Under the pieces are notes generated by a model that saw only the letters and a list, made by a program, of their open reading frames with translations, did not search any database and was not told where the DNA came from. Below are positions 11,165 to 21,523 of a stretch of 64,000 nucleotides of DNA, piece by piece (position 1 is the stretch's first letter; each line of letters starts with the position of its first letter). The stretch is from Adiantum capillus-veneris (Eukaryota > Streptophyta > Polypodiopsida > Polypodiales > Pteridaceae): the NCBI GenBank assembly GCA_014529385.2, contig CM043969.1, positions 18,830,446 to 18,894,445 on the forward strand, written 5' to 3'. The position numbers and the translations under genes are program-made.

Positions 11165-13726
11165 ATGGAGAACGCTTCTTTTTCTGATGAAAACACCAAT
11201 TTGAACTTGCAATCCTCAACCCCTTCATCTTTAACAGTTACCCAAAGAAAGAACACACATCATCTTCATGTTGATGTATTGCAAGAGTACGCACCATTGT
11301 AGAAATGTAGGAGGTCTCAACGGGAGAAAGAACTTAGAAGGACAAACAAGGAACATCATTTGGATTTGTGGACCGATGGGTCTATTTATCCAAAGGATCC
11401 TATGACAAATGCGTCACCTCCCTTTGCTAATATCATTAACCTTTTACATTTCACAGGCGATGGCAAGGATGGGCTATTGGGATACACCGAACATTTGGAA
11501 ATGAGAGGATTCAATACGGAAAGGCAAAGAAACCTCCTGGCGATGAAGAACATGCAGCTGAAGAAACTTAATGAAGCATGCTCTCGAAAGATTTCATCAA
11601 ACAAAGAGACAATCCAAGGCCTTGAGAAGAAGGTCACAAGTTTGTGAGAGAAAGACACCGTGCTTGGTAGTCAGAAAAGAAAACGAGATCTGTGCAACAT
11701 GGAGAACATGAAGATTGGTAGTGGTGGCCTGAAAAAATGAATACGAGCTTTAAGGTAACTCGAAGTTTGTTTCTACTTTTGTATCTTCAATGTGCTCCAC
11801 TAAGAAACGGATACACTTCCTATACATGATTATAACGCATGGTGCTTTTTTTGGCAGGTCTTTACTGCATCCAAACTCGAACGGTATAGGCTTCAATGCC
11901 GGAGTGCATTACAACTGTCTAGTTCCAAAAGTAGTTGAAGAAATGATAACTCAAAAAAAAAATCATAAGTTGAAAGGGAGGCTCCTTACCTCCTTCATGA
12001 ACGAGAATCAGTTGGAAGCAATAGAAGTGCAAGCAATACTTGATGAGAGTGGAATCTCGTAGATGGGATACATGGCACTCTTCAAAGCATTAGCTAAAAA
12101 GTCTCAAAATAAAGTACAGGGAGGATTATTGCTGCCAAAGCCATCACATGTAAAGGCTGCTCGCTGGCACGTAAATGATGAGGTGGTTGAGAAACTTGGG
12201 TCATCATTCCATATTGAAGTAACGTTCTTAGGCAAGGGCGGCAGAGAGGTATAGTTTACCGAGCACAACAACCTCTTTGTTGATCTTGAAGCATTGAAAA
12301 GGTATGCAGTTCACTTCTTTGACATCAATCACAAGGAGTGCGATGGGGTTCTCAAGTTTGTTTTGAAGCTCAATGAGTGTGAGGTCCTGAAGAAAAAGAA
12401 GCTGGAGAGAGTCACCATTACCCTCATGAACATAGCTCTGGATCCATCAATAACGAAAGAGGATCCACGATACTTCAACGTGCAATCCAAAAACAACATT
12501 CTAACTCTAGGATCATTTCAGGTATACTTAGTTCACTCTATAATAACAAAAATATTGATCATTTGGTTGTTGATTTTATGTTTTTGTTTTTCATTGCAGG
12601 TTGATAAGGAATATTTTGAAATCCTCGATTGGATTTTCAGTCAAACCCAAATTCCTTCTATCATTAGTAAACAAAGAAATGAAGTCGTTCTTTTAGTGGA
12701 AGGATTTGGTGACTATACAATGGAATGATACATCGCAGGTGACCTAAATGATACATGGCAGGTGACTTAAAGACTCTTAAGTGTATGTATAACATAACAC
12801 AGAGAGCAGATGTGGCAAATCCATGCTTATATTGCATGGGTGATGCACAATCTCTTGAGAGTGCGCAATGGAATAGAGCTCCCAACAGATATCTTCAAGA
12901 TAAAACTTTTAGGCCAGTGCTTGATATTCCTCTGAGTAGAGTTTACGTCTGTACACTTCATGCACTTTGTCGAATAATTGAAAAGGTGGTTCATTTGTAC
13001 ATATGTTTTGCATGGACATTAAAGCCGAAGAGTGAGTCAAAAAGAGTGATCAAAGCATTAGAGGGAGTGCTCTCAGACATTGGTTTGCATGGAGGCAATG
13101 TAAAAATTGAAGAGGACCCTAAGATGTCTCAAAGGCGTTACAAGGTACCTAGGAAAGCATCGATAGGCGGCGTGAAGGCCAGAAGGTTTCTTGGATTTAA
13201 CCTCAAAGATTCAGATAGAGAAGAGAGGAGAAACCTGTCCAACAAATGGAAACAGTTACGCAAAGTGGTTAAAGGCAATGCTGGTGGTGGAGCAATCCAA
13301 AATCACAAGGCGAACATGTGGAAATCACTACATAAAATTTTCCGCTTCGTTGAGCAACATTCTTGAGACCAAAGTAAGTTCACATCATTTCAAGAAGCCT
13401 TGCTGGATTGGAAGAAGGCTTACCTTATAGGGTGGGGTGGCCAACATATCACACATTACATGGTGGGTTAGCATTCTACGTATACAAAACAAAATATTAA
13501 ATTGTACTCTACTCACCATTTTGTTTTATTTCAATGCAGCACATACTGTTCAACCACGGTCCATATTTTGCCAACAACATATGACTCACTAACAATATGG
13601 TCCACACAAGGCATGGAAAAAACCCACTACATGGCAAGAATAGGTTACTTTAAGCACACTAGACATGGGGGAGGAAAGGATAAGGCCAATATCCTATTAG
13701 AGTTACACCAATGGACTTATAGATGA
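11165..13726 (+). pseudogene. Transposase-like gene of T, four putative exons, disrupted
   Basis: Proposed exons are 11165-11754, 11858-12521, 12600-13462 and 13540-13726, with GT...AG introns of 103, 78 and 77 bp. The reading has stops at 11300, 11645, 12060, 12252 and 13364, a TGA plus a 22-bp tandem duplication at 12724-12767 that shifts frame, and shifts near 11930 and 13580. Visible features: GDLKTL, then a C-X2-C (CLYC), then PLSRVYVCTLHALCRI, a basic region, an aromatic WGGQHITHYM block, and a C-terminal GMEKTHYMARIGYFKHTRHG followed by GGK. From memory this order (G-D-x-K, CxWC-like pair, LH..LRI, E-K-x-H) resembles uncharacterised transposase-like proteins of animals and fungi. The DDE assignment is inference. 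It is the first gene inside the left end of T, fitting a transposase. Other possibility: a captured host gene. Confidence 0.5.
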
Positions 13727-14716
13727 CTAATTCATAGAGCAAGGTAGAAGGAGCTTCTCTATTACACGGTCTTTACAACACATCCACAAAGAGAAGAAAC
13801 AAATGGCTTGGGGAAATTCAAATGCAGGGGAGCGCTATGCAAGGTGGCAAAAGTCACGAGTCAGGAGCAAGAGAAGATGGACCTGAGCCCGTCGTTTTTA
13901 TCCTCTTCGATGCACCTCCTTCTCCCTCACTTTGTACCTCTTTGATGTGCAAGCTCTGTAGACGAACTCGCTCCTATGTTGATGGCAGCATCCCCATGAG
14001 AATCAAGCATCTTCTTTCCCTAAAAAATAGCCGCTTATTGTATTCTGCTCTGGGTCATCAACCCTTGCAGCTAGAGCTTGAGCTGTGTAGGACATGAAAT
14101 AGGGGGCTCTGAGTGCTTGGCACCCATACCCAATGCCAAAGATGCGTAGAGCAAACTGTTTCTCAATCAGAATTATTCTTTTTGCGTTTAGTGGGAGGGG
14201 GTGCCCACCACACAATCTTGTAATAACTTTCATTGCAAACAGTGGGAGATTTGCATTGTCCTCGGACTATTCCTTGTGGTATATTATGATCTACAAAAAA
14301 ATAGTAAAACATTTATGGGCCTTAAGTGAGATGAGTACAATTGCCAAGTACTTGAATTGTTTCTACAAACCTTTTTGTGGTTGAAACGTCTGATGTAGTG
14401 AGACAATGCCGCATCCTTGCCTTGTACTCCAGTGACAAGTCCTTGCCGTGAGCCTCCCACTCTTCTAAGGAAACTATCATCATAAACTAGCACCTGTCAA
14501 CAAAAAGATTGATCATGATATTTTATCACTGGGCCATCTCCAATTCCATCTGAATGACTTTAAAAATTACCATCTGATTCTCGTCCATTTCCAGCATCGA
14601 CCTTCCCCACAAGTGAATAGACTGACTATTCATTACCTCAGCTCTCAACGGAGTTGTTTTGTTGTCGATTAAAACTGCTCATCTGTTGGCAAATTGGCCT
14701 CTCTGAACTTCACTTC
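13727..14716. other. T interior without supported gene
   Basis: About 1 kb with short frames on both strands, none with a recognisable domain or convincing splice context. Lies between the transposase-like relic and the first hairpin array. Confidence 0.6.
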
Positions 14717-15324
14717 ATTCAAAATTGGTATGTATTTGGTGTCATAACCAAGCGAATATTGACCCTGGAGTATCCCTCAAGGTCTCTATTCGCTTGGTTC
14801 TGTCCCATGCGCTAATGTCATAAGAGGTGAAATCACTTGAGTCAGAACCAGGCAAATAGGGCCCCCAAGAATCTCCAAAGGGCCCTATTCGCTTGGTTTT
14901 GAACCAAGTTGAATTTACAATGTACCCACGTCCATTGGGAACAAGTGGATTGGAACCTAGCATTTAATGTTATTAGTAAATGCTCTATATCCTCGCCCAC
15001 ATCGTCTGTCTCCAGGACTATGGTCCCCATGTATGAAAGAAAAAGCAATCCAAAACTACTATTCAAAATTGGTATGTATTTGGTGTCATAACCAAACAAA
15101 TATTGGGCCTGGAGTATCCCTCAAGGTCTCTATTCCCTTGGTTCTATCCCATGTGCTAATGTCATAATAGGTGGCGTGACTAGAGTCAGAACCAGGAGAA
15201 TAAGGGCCCCAATAATCATCGAAGGGCCCTATTCGCTTGGTTCTGACCCAAGTTTAATTTACGTTGTACCCACGTCCATTCGGAACAGGTGGATTTGAAC
15301 AACGCATTTAATGTTATCAGTAAA
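14717..15324. repeat. Hairpin array alpha: two 264-bp repeats (344-bp period), four 66-bp hairpins
   Basis: Direct copies at 14717-14980 and 15061-15324. Each contains two inverted-repeat units: 14740-14805 and 14840-14905, then 15084-15149 and 15184-15249. Arms read about GTCAKAACCAAGCGAATA and TATTCGCTTGGTTCTGAC. The unit length is 66 bp each time. The arm core is shared with arrays beta and gamma, although the loops differ. Confidence 0.9.
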
Positions 15325-16349
15325 AGATATAAAGGCCCACTCACTCACTATACCCAAATATAGCATTGAATAACAACTCAAGCATGATCACATAAGGAGT
15401 AATTATTCCAACCATGTGGTGCGAGACTTCTAATCTTACCCTAACGAACACTCTTGGCCCTTGGAGTGATGTTCCCCTTGTGCTCTAACCCCGTAACGCA
15501 GTGGCTTCGGTGCGCACACAGTTAACAACACACATGTGGGGGGGAGGGAGAGGGGGAGAGAGAGAGAGAACCTGTCTCTGCAATATCCACTGTCGCCGAG
15601 TTGGATGGTGATGTCGCAGGTCGCTGAGCACAAGAACCAGAAGGTGGCTAGGAGGAAGAGGAAAAAAAGGCAAAGGCAAGGGCAATGGCGACGCGGCAAC
15701 AAAGGACTCAAATTAGTGGAGGTCGCTCTATGCAGGATCCCGAGAGGTGGCCAAGGGGAAGAGTGCAGAAAAGTCAAAGGCAAGGGAGATCTGTTTGTTC
15801 TACTTGGAGATGGAGATGGCGACTGGAACGACGATCGACGTCTAACTCTAAACGGTCACTCAAAAAAGGCACGTGGGTTGTGCTCACAAGGACAACAAGT
15901 TTGGGAGTAATAAACAGACTCAGATTCCCATGCAGTATGATCTACCAACCACAATCTCGGGTGTAATCATGCGCATAAGTGAAGTTGTCACCCTCGCCGA
16001 GGTAAGCATTCTAAGTTTAGAGGCAGTACCCCGCCAAACATTTTAACTATACCCTTGCCCCATATGAGCGCTCATGCAGTGAGCAAACAGTAAAAGCTTG
16101 AGCGCTCTTCTACCTCTTTCGCATCCTCTACTGCCCAACATTTAAACTCTGCCCCCGTTGTTGCACGCAGTAAGAAAACCATCTCTTTTGTGCTCCCAAC
16201 CCTTTTTTTCCCATCTCCTCTTACTCTCTAATGCTCTTGGTTTTTGCGCATCCTCCTCTTACTCCTGTTCTGCAGCGCTTTAGTGACGCAGAACTCTACA
16301 CACGGTGAAGAGCTATGCTACTACACTTTTGTGCACTTGTATTTTGTGA
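15325..16349. other. T interior with purine-rich low-complexity stretch
   Basis: Contains a G/A-rich tract near 15537-15570 and Lys/Arg-rich reading frames (15536-15910) that I take as compositional artefacts. No supported gene. Confidence 0.55.
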
Positions 16350-16868
16350 GGTCAACACCAAGCGAATAAGGGAAGGCAAACTCTGTTCGTTGCACCTGTT
16401 TGCTTGGTACTGACCATCATCTTTATTAATGATGTTTGTTATTATACTTTTCTGAGGTCAGTACAAATCGAATAAGGGAAGACAAACTCTGTTTGTTGCA
16501 CCTGTTGGCTTGGTACTGACCATCCTTAAACCTGTTCAATTGGTACTGACCATCATCTTTATTAATGATGTTTGCTAATATACTTTTTTGAGGTCAGTAC
16601 AAAGCGAATAAGGGAAGGCAAACTCTGCTTTTTGCAACTGTTTGCTTGATATTGACCATCGTTTTTATTAATGATGTTTGCTATTATACTTTTCTGAGGT
16701 CAATACCAAGCGAATAAGGGAAGGAAAACTCTGTTCGTTGCACCTGTTCTCTTGGTACTGACCATCATTTTATAAATGATGTCTGCTATTATACTTTTCT
16801 GAGGTCAGTACCGAGCGAGTAGAGGCAATACAACCGTATTTGGTGCACTTCTTCGCTTCGTGCTGACC
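16350..16868. repeat. Hairpin array beta: five 66-bp hairpins
   Basis: Units at 16350-16415, 16456-16521, 16592-16657, 16698-16763 and 16803-16868, each starting GGTCA and ending about CTGACC, each exactly 66 bp. Starts are spaced 106, 136, 106 and 105 bp. Arms are close to GGTCAGTACCAAGCGAAT and TTGCTTGGTACTGACC. The linker ends in a conserved TTTATTAATGATGTTTGCTA-type segment. An extra right-arm half unit lies at about 16525-16551, explaining the 136-bp spacing. The array ends 62 bp before the start codon of the Ulp1-like gene. Confidence 0.93.
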
Positions 16869-16930
16869 CTAGAAATCTTAAGTCCCTTGTGCAACAAATG
16901 ACTTAGTTTTCTGTTATGCTATTTGTAGAT

Positions 16931-19172
16931 ATGCCTCGTGCAAAGGCCACGCCTAGAAGGGAAACATGTGACTCTTTGAATGCTCAAGCAAGAAGATGCC
17001 GATATGAGGTGCTGCGAAGGATCGAACGGCAAATACAATCGACCATTCGACGTCTTCCTTTCTAGTGAGTAGTGCCAGAGATTTGCGAGCATTGGAGAGT
17101 GGGCATGCGATGGGTCAGCAGTGCACTTCTATGCCTGTAAGAAATTGCAGAATTCTTCATCGATGGATATATCCTGGCTGCCCATGCATACCACGTTACT
17201 ATCATGCCGCGGGCTGCACTTCCGCTACAAAGGGCTGCTTCAGCCAGTACCTATCCGAGATAGTAGAACCATGGATTTTCTTAACATCCCCCCTCTCCAT
17301 CCTCGTGCATGACAGACAGAGCCTTCTAGGGCTAAATTAAACAGCAGAAGGACACGATCACGGGTTGAGAGAAATGACACAAATGGGCAGGTTGAGCCAG
17401 CCGATGAGGGGCATGAGCAGGCCAAGGTGGAACCTGAGGTGGTCATTGAAGAAACAGAGACAGTTATGGAGGTACTAGTTATGAAGCAAAATGAGCAAGG
17501 CATGGAGGATCTGGAGCCTGTGCCTGTAAGGGAGGAGCCTGTGCTTATAAGGGAGGAGCCTGTGCATGTTAGGAAGGAGCCTGTGCCATTAAGGAAGGAC
17601 AATGAGGCAGCCACGGATAAAGCTCAAGAAAGGAAAGGAAAAGGCTCTGCTTCACAAAGGGCCATCCAATGAGGAGCCTTTATAAGAGGAGTTGATTATT
17701 TTAGAGCAAATCAACAAAGAGAACGAAGAGGAGTTGCAAGTTCTGATCAGCGTAGCACCTCTGCATGCACAGATACTGCTGCCTAGAAGGTCAAAGGAGG
17801 CCTGCATTTTCAACCTCAATCAATAAGACTTCCTGTGCATGCACAATTTCTCCAACTCCAACGCAACGGATGCGATCGTCAACATTGCTTTGTGGTACAT
17901 CTCAAGCTCTTTATAAGTCACAATTGGTTCATTAAATGACTCACTTTTGCTAAGACATGGGTCAATACTAGGCGAGTTAGTGGCTTACAAAATTGGATAG
18001 TTATACCACTCGCTTGGTATTGACCCATGTCTTAGATTTAGTCGTCAACGTTGCTATGTGTTACGCCTCAAGCTTTTCTTTATAAGTCATGCTTGGTTCA
18101 TTAGATGGCTCACTACTGCTAAGACATGGGTCAATACCAAGCGAGTCAGTGGCTTATGGAATTGGATAGTGATACCACTTGCTCGGTATTGACCCATGTC
18201 TTCACGGAAGTCATCAACGTTGCTATGTGTTATGTCTCAAGTTTTTCTTTATATGTCACACTTGGTTCATTAGATGGCTCACTACCGCTAAGACATGGGT
18301 CAATACCAAGTGAGTCAGTGGCTTATGGAATTTGATAGCTGCCCCAATTGCTCGGTATTGACTCATGGGTTTGTGGTAGTGACAGCCCGTTGAAATATCT
18401 TAAGTCTAATCTTTGCCATTGATTCATGTTAGGCACGCTATATCGCTTCTGCCTGCTGAGGTTCAGAACAAAATATATGTAATCGATCCGTTGATCTCGC
18501 CTATGCTACAGAACAACGGAGTTTCCTTTTTGGCTCTGATGGGCTGGTTTAGCAGAGTCAATTTTAATCTAGCACGTTTTCTGGTCACTTCATACAATCA
18601 ATCGTGAGTTTCTTCATGCCTTGTAAAAACCATGTTGGATTTAGGATCTTTCTCCTCATCTTTGATGGTTTTGGTGTAGTGATCATTGGAGTCCGTTTTG
18701 ATTTGACATTGAAGATAAGATTGTCTACTACCCAAACTCCGGGCAAAGCAGGTTGTTTCACGGCCGTGTATAAACATAAGGCACATCTGGTACATTTGGA
18801 AGTAGTATCTCTTTGTAATGTGTTACTGACTCAAGTGGCTACGTATGTAGTGCCACAAAAAAACTTGTATGCTGTATAGAGAATGTTTTGTTAGAACATG
18901 ATCTAGGGACTACCATCCGGCACAAACGGGTCACCGTGCCCATGCAGGTTGATGACTATAGCTGTGGTTTGTGAACTTGTTTGAATGCCTTGTTGCTCCT
19001 CAGTCAAATTTTAGATGTACCAAACGTAAGTAATCGTGTTTTTTCATTGTTTGTTTGTTGCAATGTTTGTATTAAAAAAAGCAACATATTTACTTACTTT
19101 CCTATTATCACGCTTCTAGAGGAACTTCAATTACATAAGTACACCCCCAACGATGTGCGACAATTTTTGTAA
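16931..19172 (+). pseudogene. Ulp1/SENP-like cysteine peptidase gene of T, disrupted
   Basis: Proposed exons: 16931-17064 (basic N-terminus MPRAKATPRRE, donor GTGAGT), 17316 to about 17920, 18433-18603, 18680-19025, and 19120-19172. Exon 2 carries an acidic segment and four imperfect E-P-V-x-x-R-[EK] repeats. It then needs a frame change near 17650 and has TAA at 17683 and 17824. The peptidase signature is split: DHW with the His codon at 18684, then FDIEDKIVYY, and PMQVDDYSCG with the Gln codon at 18945 and Cys codon at 18963. Ulp1 family (C48) enzymes cleave SUMO-like conjugates using His, Asp, Gln and Cys. Here the usual Asp after the VYY strand reads Asn (18735-18737). Further stops include TGA at 18699, and splicing phase across exon 3/4 is consistent. 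Plant DNA transposons are known to carry Ulp1-like genes. Family call rests on motifs only. Confidence 0.6.
17879..18369. repeat. Hairpin array gamma: three 166-169-bp repeats with 66-bp hairpins
   Basis: Repeat starts (TCAAC) at 17879, 18045 and 18214. Core hairpins at 17960-18025, 18129-18194 and 18298-18363 are 66 bp each, with arms near GGTCAATACCAAGCGAG and CTCGGTATTGACC. The outer GACATG/CATGTC pair lengthens the stem. Each repeat includes the end of an Ulp1-like exon (VNIALWYIS in the first copy) plus adjacent intron sequence. Confidence 0.92.
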
Positions 19173-19201
19173 TGGCCATCCAACATATTATAATCTCAGT
19201 A

Positions 19202-19654
19202 AACAGACATACAAGAGAGGAAGGGGTGAGAGCTGAGGAGTTCGAACAGGCTCGCATTCACAAAATGATGCAACACGACAATCAGACTCAAGAGGAGGTT
19301 TGAAATATGCAAGAAGCAATAAATCAATATTATGCGGATGCCGTAGAAGTAGAGGAATGGGCTACACGTCAGCGGCAAGAGCAAGAACAGAGGGAAGCTT
19401 CACAGGTGCAAGATGCATGGGAAGCCATGAAAGAGGCACATGATTTTGAACCACGCAAAAGGATGTCCGAGACCAGCGTCCCCCGAGGCAGAAGTAGCAG
19501 CAAAAATTGGGGAAGAGGGCAGGGGAGCAGTGGCAGCAACCGGGGGAGAGGGTAGGGGAGCAAGGGCAGTAACCGGGGGAGAGAACAGGGAACCAGTGGC
19601 ACCAACTGGGGGAGAGGACAGAGGAGCAGTAGTAGCAGGGGAAGGAAGCAATAA
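19202..19654 (+). pseudogene. Charged, coiled-coil-like frame with Gly-Arg-Gly repeats
   Basis: The reading in this frame is Glu/Gln/Arg-rich (EEFEQARIHKM..., RQRQEQEQREASQ), suggesting a coiled coil, followed by about four 33-bp repeats encoding NWGRGQGSSGSN-type units. TGA at 19301-19303 and TAG at 19553-19555 interrupt it. ATG 19307 starts the longest uninterrupted part (82 residues). It lies just after the Ulp1-like exons and may be its 3' part or a separate gene. GRG-rich segments are common in RNA-binding proteins, but no specific function can be assigned. Confidence 0.4.
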
Positions 19655-20121
19655 CTACCTCTCTTTGTATACATCTTGATAGAAACAACACAATTTGTAA
19701 AATTTTGAGACAATGAAAAGTGTACATTTTTAAAACATTGTTTGAGCGGCACAAAATGTCTCTGTATTAGTCATTTTGAAGAGTACATCATGGTTTGCAT
19801 GGCATCAAAGCTCATTGCGTGCACAAGGTATGTGACCTAGCTTCCGGTGGAATCAATTAAGTTAAGTGTATTTGAGAGTGACTCCTTGGACAATGTTGTT
19901 TTCTCCTTGCGTCTTGGAATCTGAGAAGAAGAAAGAGTTAGAGTGTATGTCTTAATGTATTAAAGACAATCAAAATTCATTCATTTAGTAAGCACCTTTC
20001 TATTGTTGAGACTGGATGCATACAATTCTGGCAAAAGTGGAAGTTGTTCACATGTAAGGTCTACCCTGAGCTGTGCAAGAGTTGTGCTTGACATGGTCTC
20101 CATCACAGTAAGTAGGTTGTC

Positions 20122-21249
20122 TCAAAAGTAGAGCTCCATTGAGAAAGGTTTGTTCTCGAGGCTAGACTCTGTATCTTGGTCGAGTGGAATAAGCTGGCCA
20201 CTAAGAAGATGATATCTAAAATAGTAAAACGACACTATGAAATTTTGAGAGCTTATAATGAACTTGAAAATTATGGACTTCTTCTGCAAAATACAAATTT
20301 TTCCCTGTGACTGTTTCCTATCCCAATTATCATCTAAAAAGTCCAAATAGCTCTCAGACTTGCAAATGAACATTGTTGCGGTAGTTCTTATTTTCTCATC
20401 GAAGAAGAAATCTACAAACACTTCAAGAGGCATAAATAGTGCGAATTGAACTATTTTTGTGGCAATTGAATACTTGAGGGACTTTTGTATATCCTGAAAC
20501 AACCTATTCCTAAAGCTTTCACTAGTTTGTGAAGTTGGCAGAGACCAATCCTTGCTATCAAAGGATGGAAGTGACAAAGGAGCTACACGACCCCAACCAA
20601 AGGAAGTTCTCGATTCCAAATATGACATATCATGAAAGAATATTCCATTATCTACAAGTTCCTTGTATTGTCTTCCTTGGTACATTTGCTCACCAATAAA
20701 TGCATGGAAAGCATAAAAAATCCCAACTATGCTCTCAATTGGCTGCCAATCAGTCCTATTTGATGGATAAATATCTGAAACATACCAAAGATGATATCCA
20801 CCACTTAACCTTCAAATATAATCATGCACTAAGTGAGATGCTCAAAACAACTTACAGTTGGGTCGATGCCATGGAAAACTTGGAGGAGATGTTTGCAACC
20901 TTAAGTCTGCATGCTGGAAAGCATGTTGTATGAGGACCTCTTTCATCCGCTTGCTTTCTGCACACACTTTAAACTCTTTAACTTGTCCCTTTAAAGCATC
21001 CAAAAAATCATTGCGTTGCCTCCTCTTCCTCCTCCTAGTTTGCAGTAGAACCCAATTTCCGATAGTTATTCGAGATAGTATCCATGCTTGATCATATGTA
21101 GTATAACTGTTAAAAATGCTAACAGAGTCAATGGTAGCGCTAGGCCTTCGAGAAGTAGTCATGGTGTGCTCTAGAATACATAGAAAGGTAAGCGCAAATA
21201 TGAAAAAGGGAAGAAGTTTTGAGAGGGAAGTCGAGCTACTCAAAGTCAT
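20122..21249 (-). CDS. Hypothetical two-exon gene in T, reading frame intact
   Basis: Exon 1 runs from ATG 21249 (or the better-looking internal ATG at 21162, MTTSRRPSA...) down to 20856, where GTAAGT follows. Exon 2 starts at 20774 after TATGTTTCAG and ends at the stop at 20122. One leftover base of exon 1 plus two of exon 2 complete a Tyr codon, so the frame is kept. The spliced product is about 319 residues (348 from the upstream ATG). Exon 1 has a basic RRRKRRQR stretch. Exon 2 contains GIFYAFHAFIGEQMYQG, many aromatic residues and no motif I recognise. It is the only gene in T without a visible lesion and points inward from the right terminal repeat. It could be an accessory transposon protein or a captured gene. 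Confidence 0.5.
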
Positions 21250-21492
21250 ATTTGGGCAGAAACATAGATACTAGATAGAGTCTTCAATGAAAGTTCTGAA
21301 ATTTGTCGGTACAGAGTTAGTACGACTTATGGCATTTATGCCTTGAAAGCGTGAAATTGTGCAATTTGATGAACACAAATAATATTTTCTCCATTTTTTC
21401 TAAAAGAGCTTGGCTCCAAAATGTCGATTCTCAACGTAACGTTAGCCTCTTCCTCATCGGTCGAACGCCACTCTCTCTCTCTAGAACTGAAA

Positions 21493-21523
21493 GGCCCAAA
21501 AGTGAGTCCAACTTTCTCCTAAT
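21493..21523 (-). repeat. Right terminal inverted repeat of T
   Basis: 31 bp, exact inverse of 10802-10832. The Gypsy G1 frame resumes immediately after it (LEDLEAFRKD). Confidence 0.9.

Larger units (their letters stand above)
10802..21523 (+). mobile_element. T: 10.7-kb inverted-repeat-flanked insertion with gene cargo and hairpin arrays
   Basis: A 31-bp sequence at 10802-10832 (starts ATTAGGAGAAAGTTGGACTC) recurs as an exact inverted copy at 21493-21523. G1 coding sequence stops at the left repeat and resumes at the same codon after the right repeat, so the block is a discrete insertion. If TC is duplicated (10800-10801 and 21524-21525), the empty site would restore the length seen in G2, but a 2-bp duplication is weak evidence. 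Contents: transposase-like relic, three hairpin arrays, Ulp1-like relic, GRG-repeat frame, and a minus-strand two-exon gene. A cut-and-paste DNA transposon is the simplest reading. I cannot place it in a named superfamily. Confidence 0.72.

Noticed and set aside
15536-15966. Lys/Arg-rich ORFs in T
   Set aside because: They follow purine-rich low-complexity DNA, overlap in several frames and lack domains.
14717-18369. CRISPR-like array (regular repeats and spacers)
   Set aside because: Plant nuclear context, few units, spacers related to each other, units are inverted repeats, and no cas genes.
10802-21523. T as two unrelated Gypsy fragments that happen to lie 10.7 kb apart
   Set aside because: The left fragment ends and the right begins at the same gag codon, exactly at perfect inverted repeats; coincidence is unlikely.
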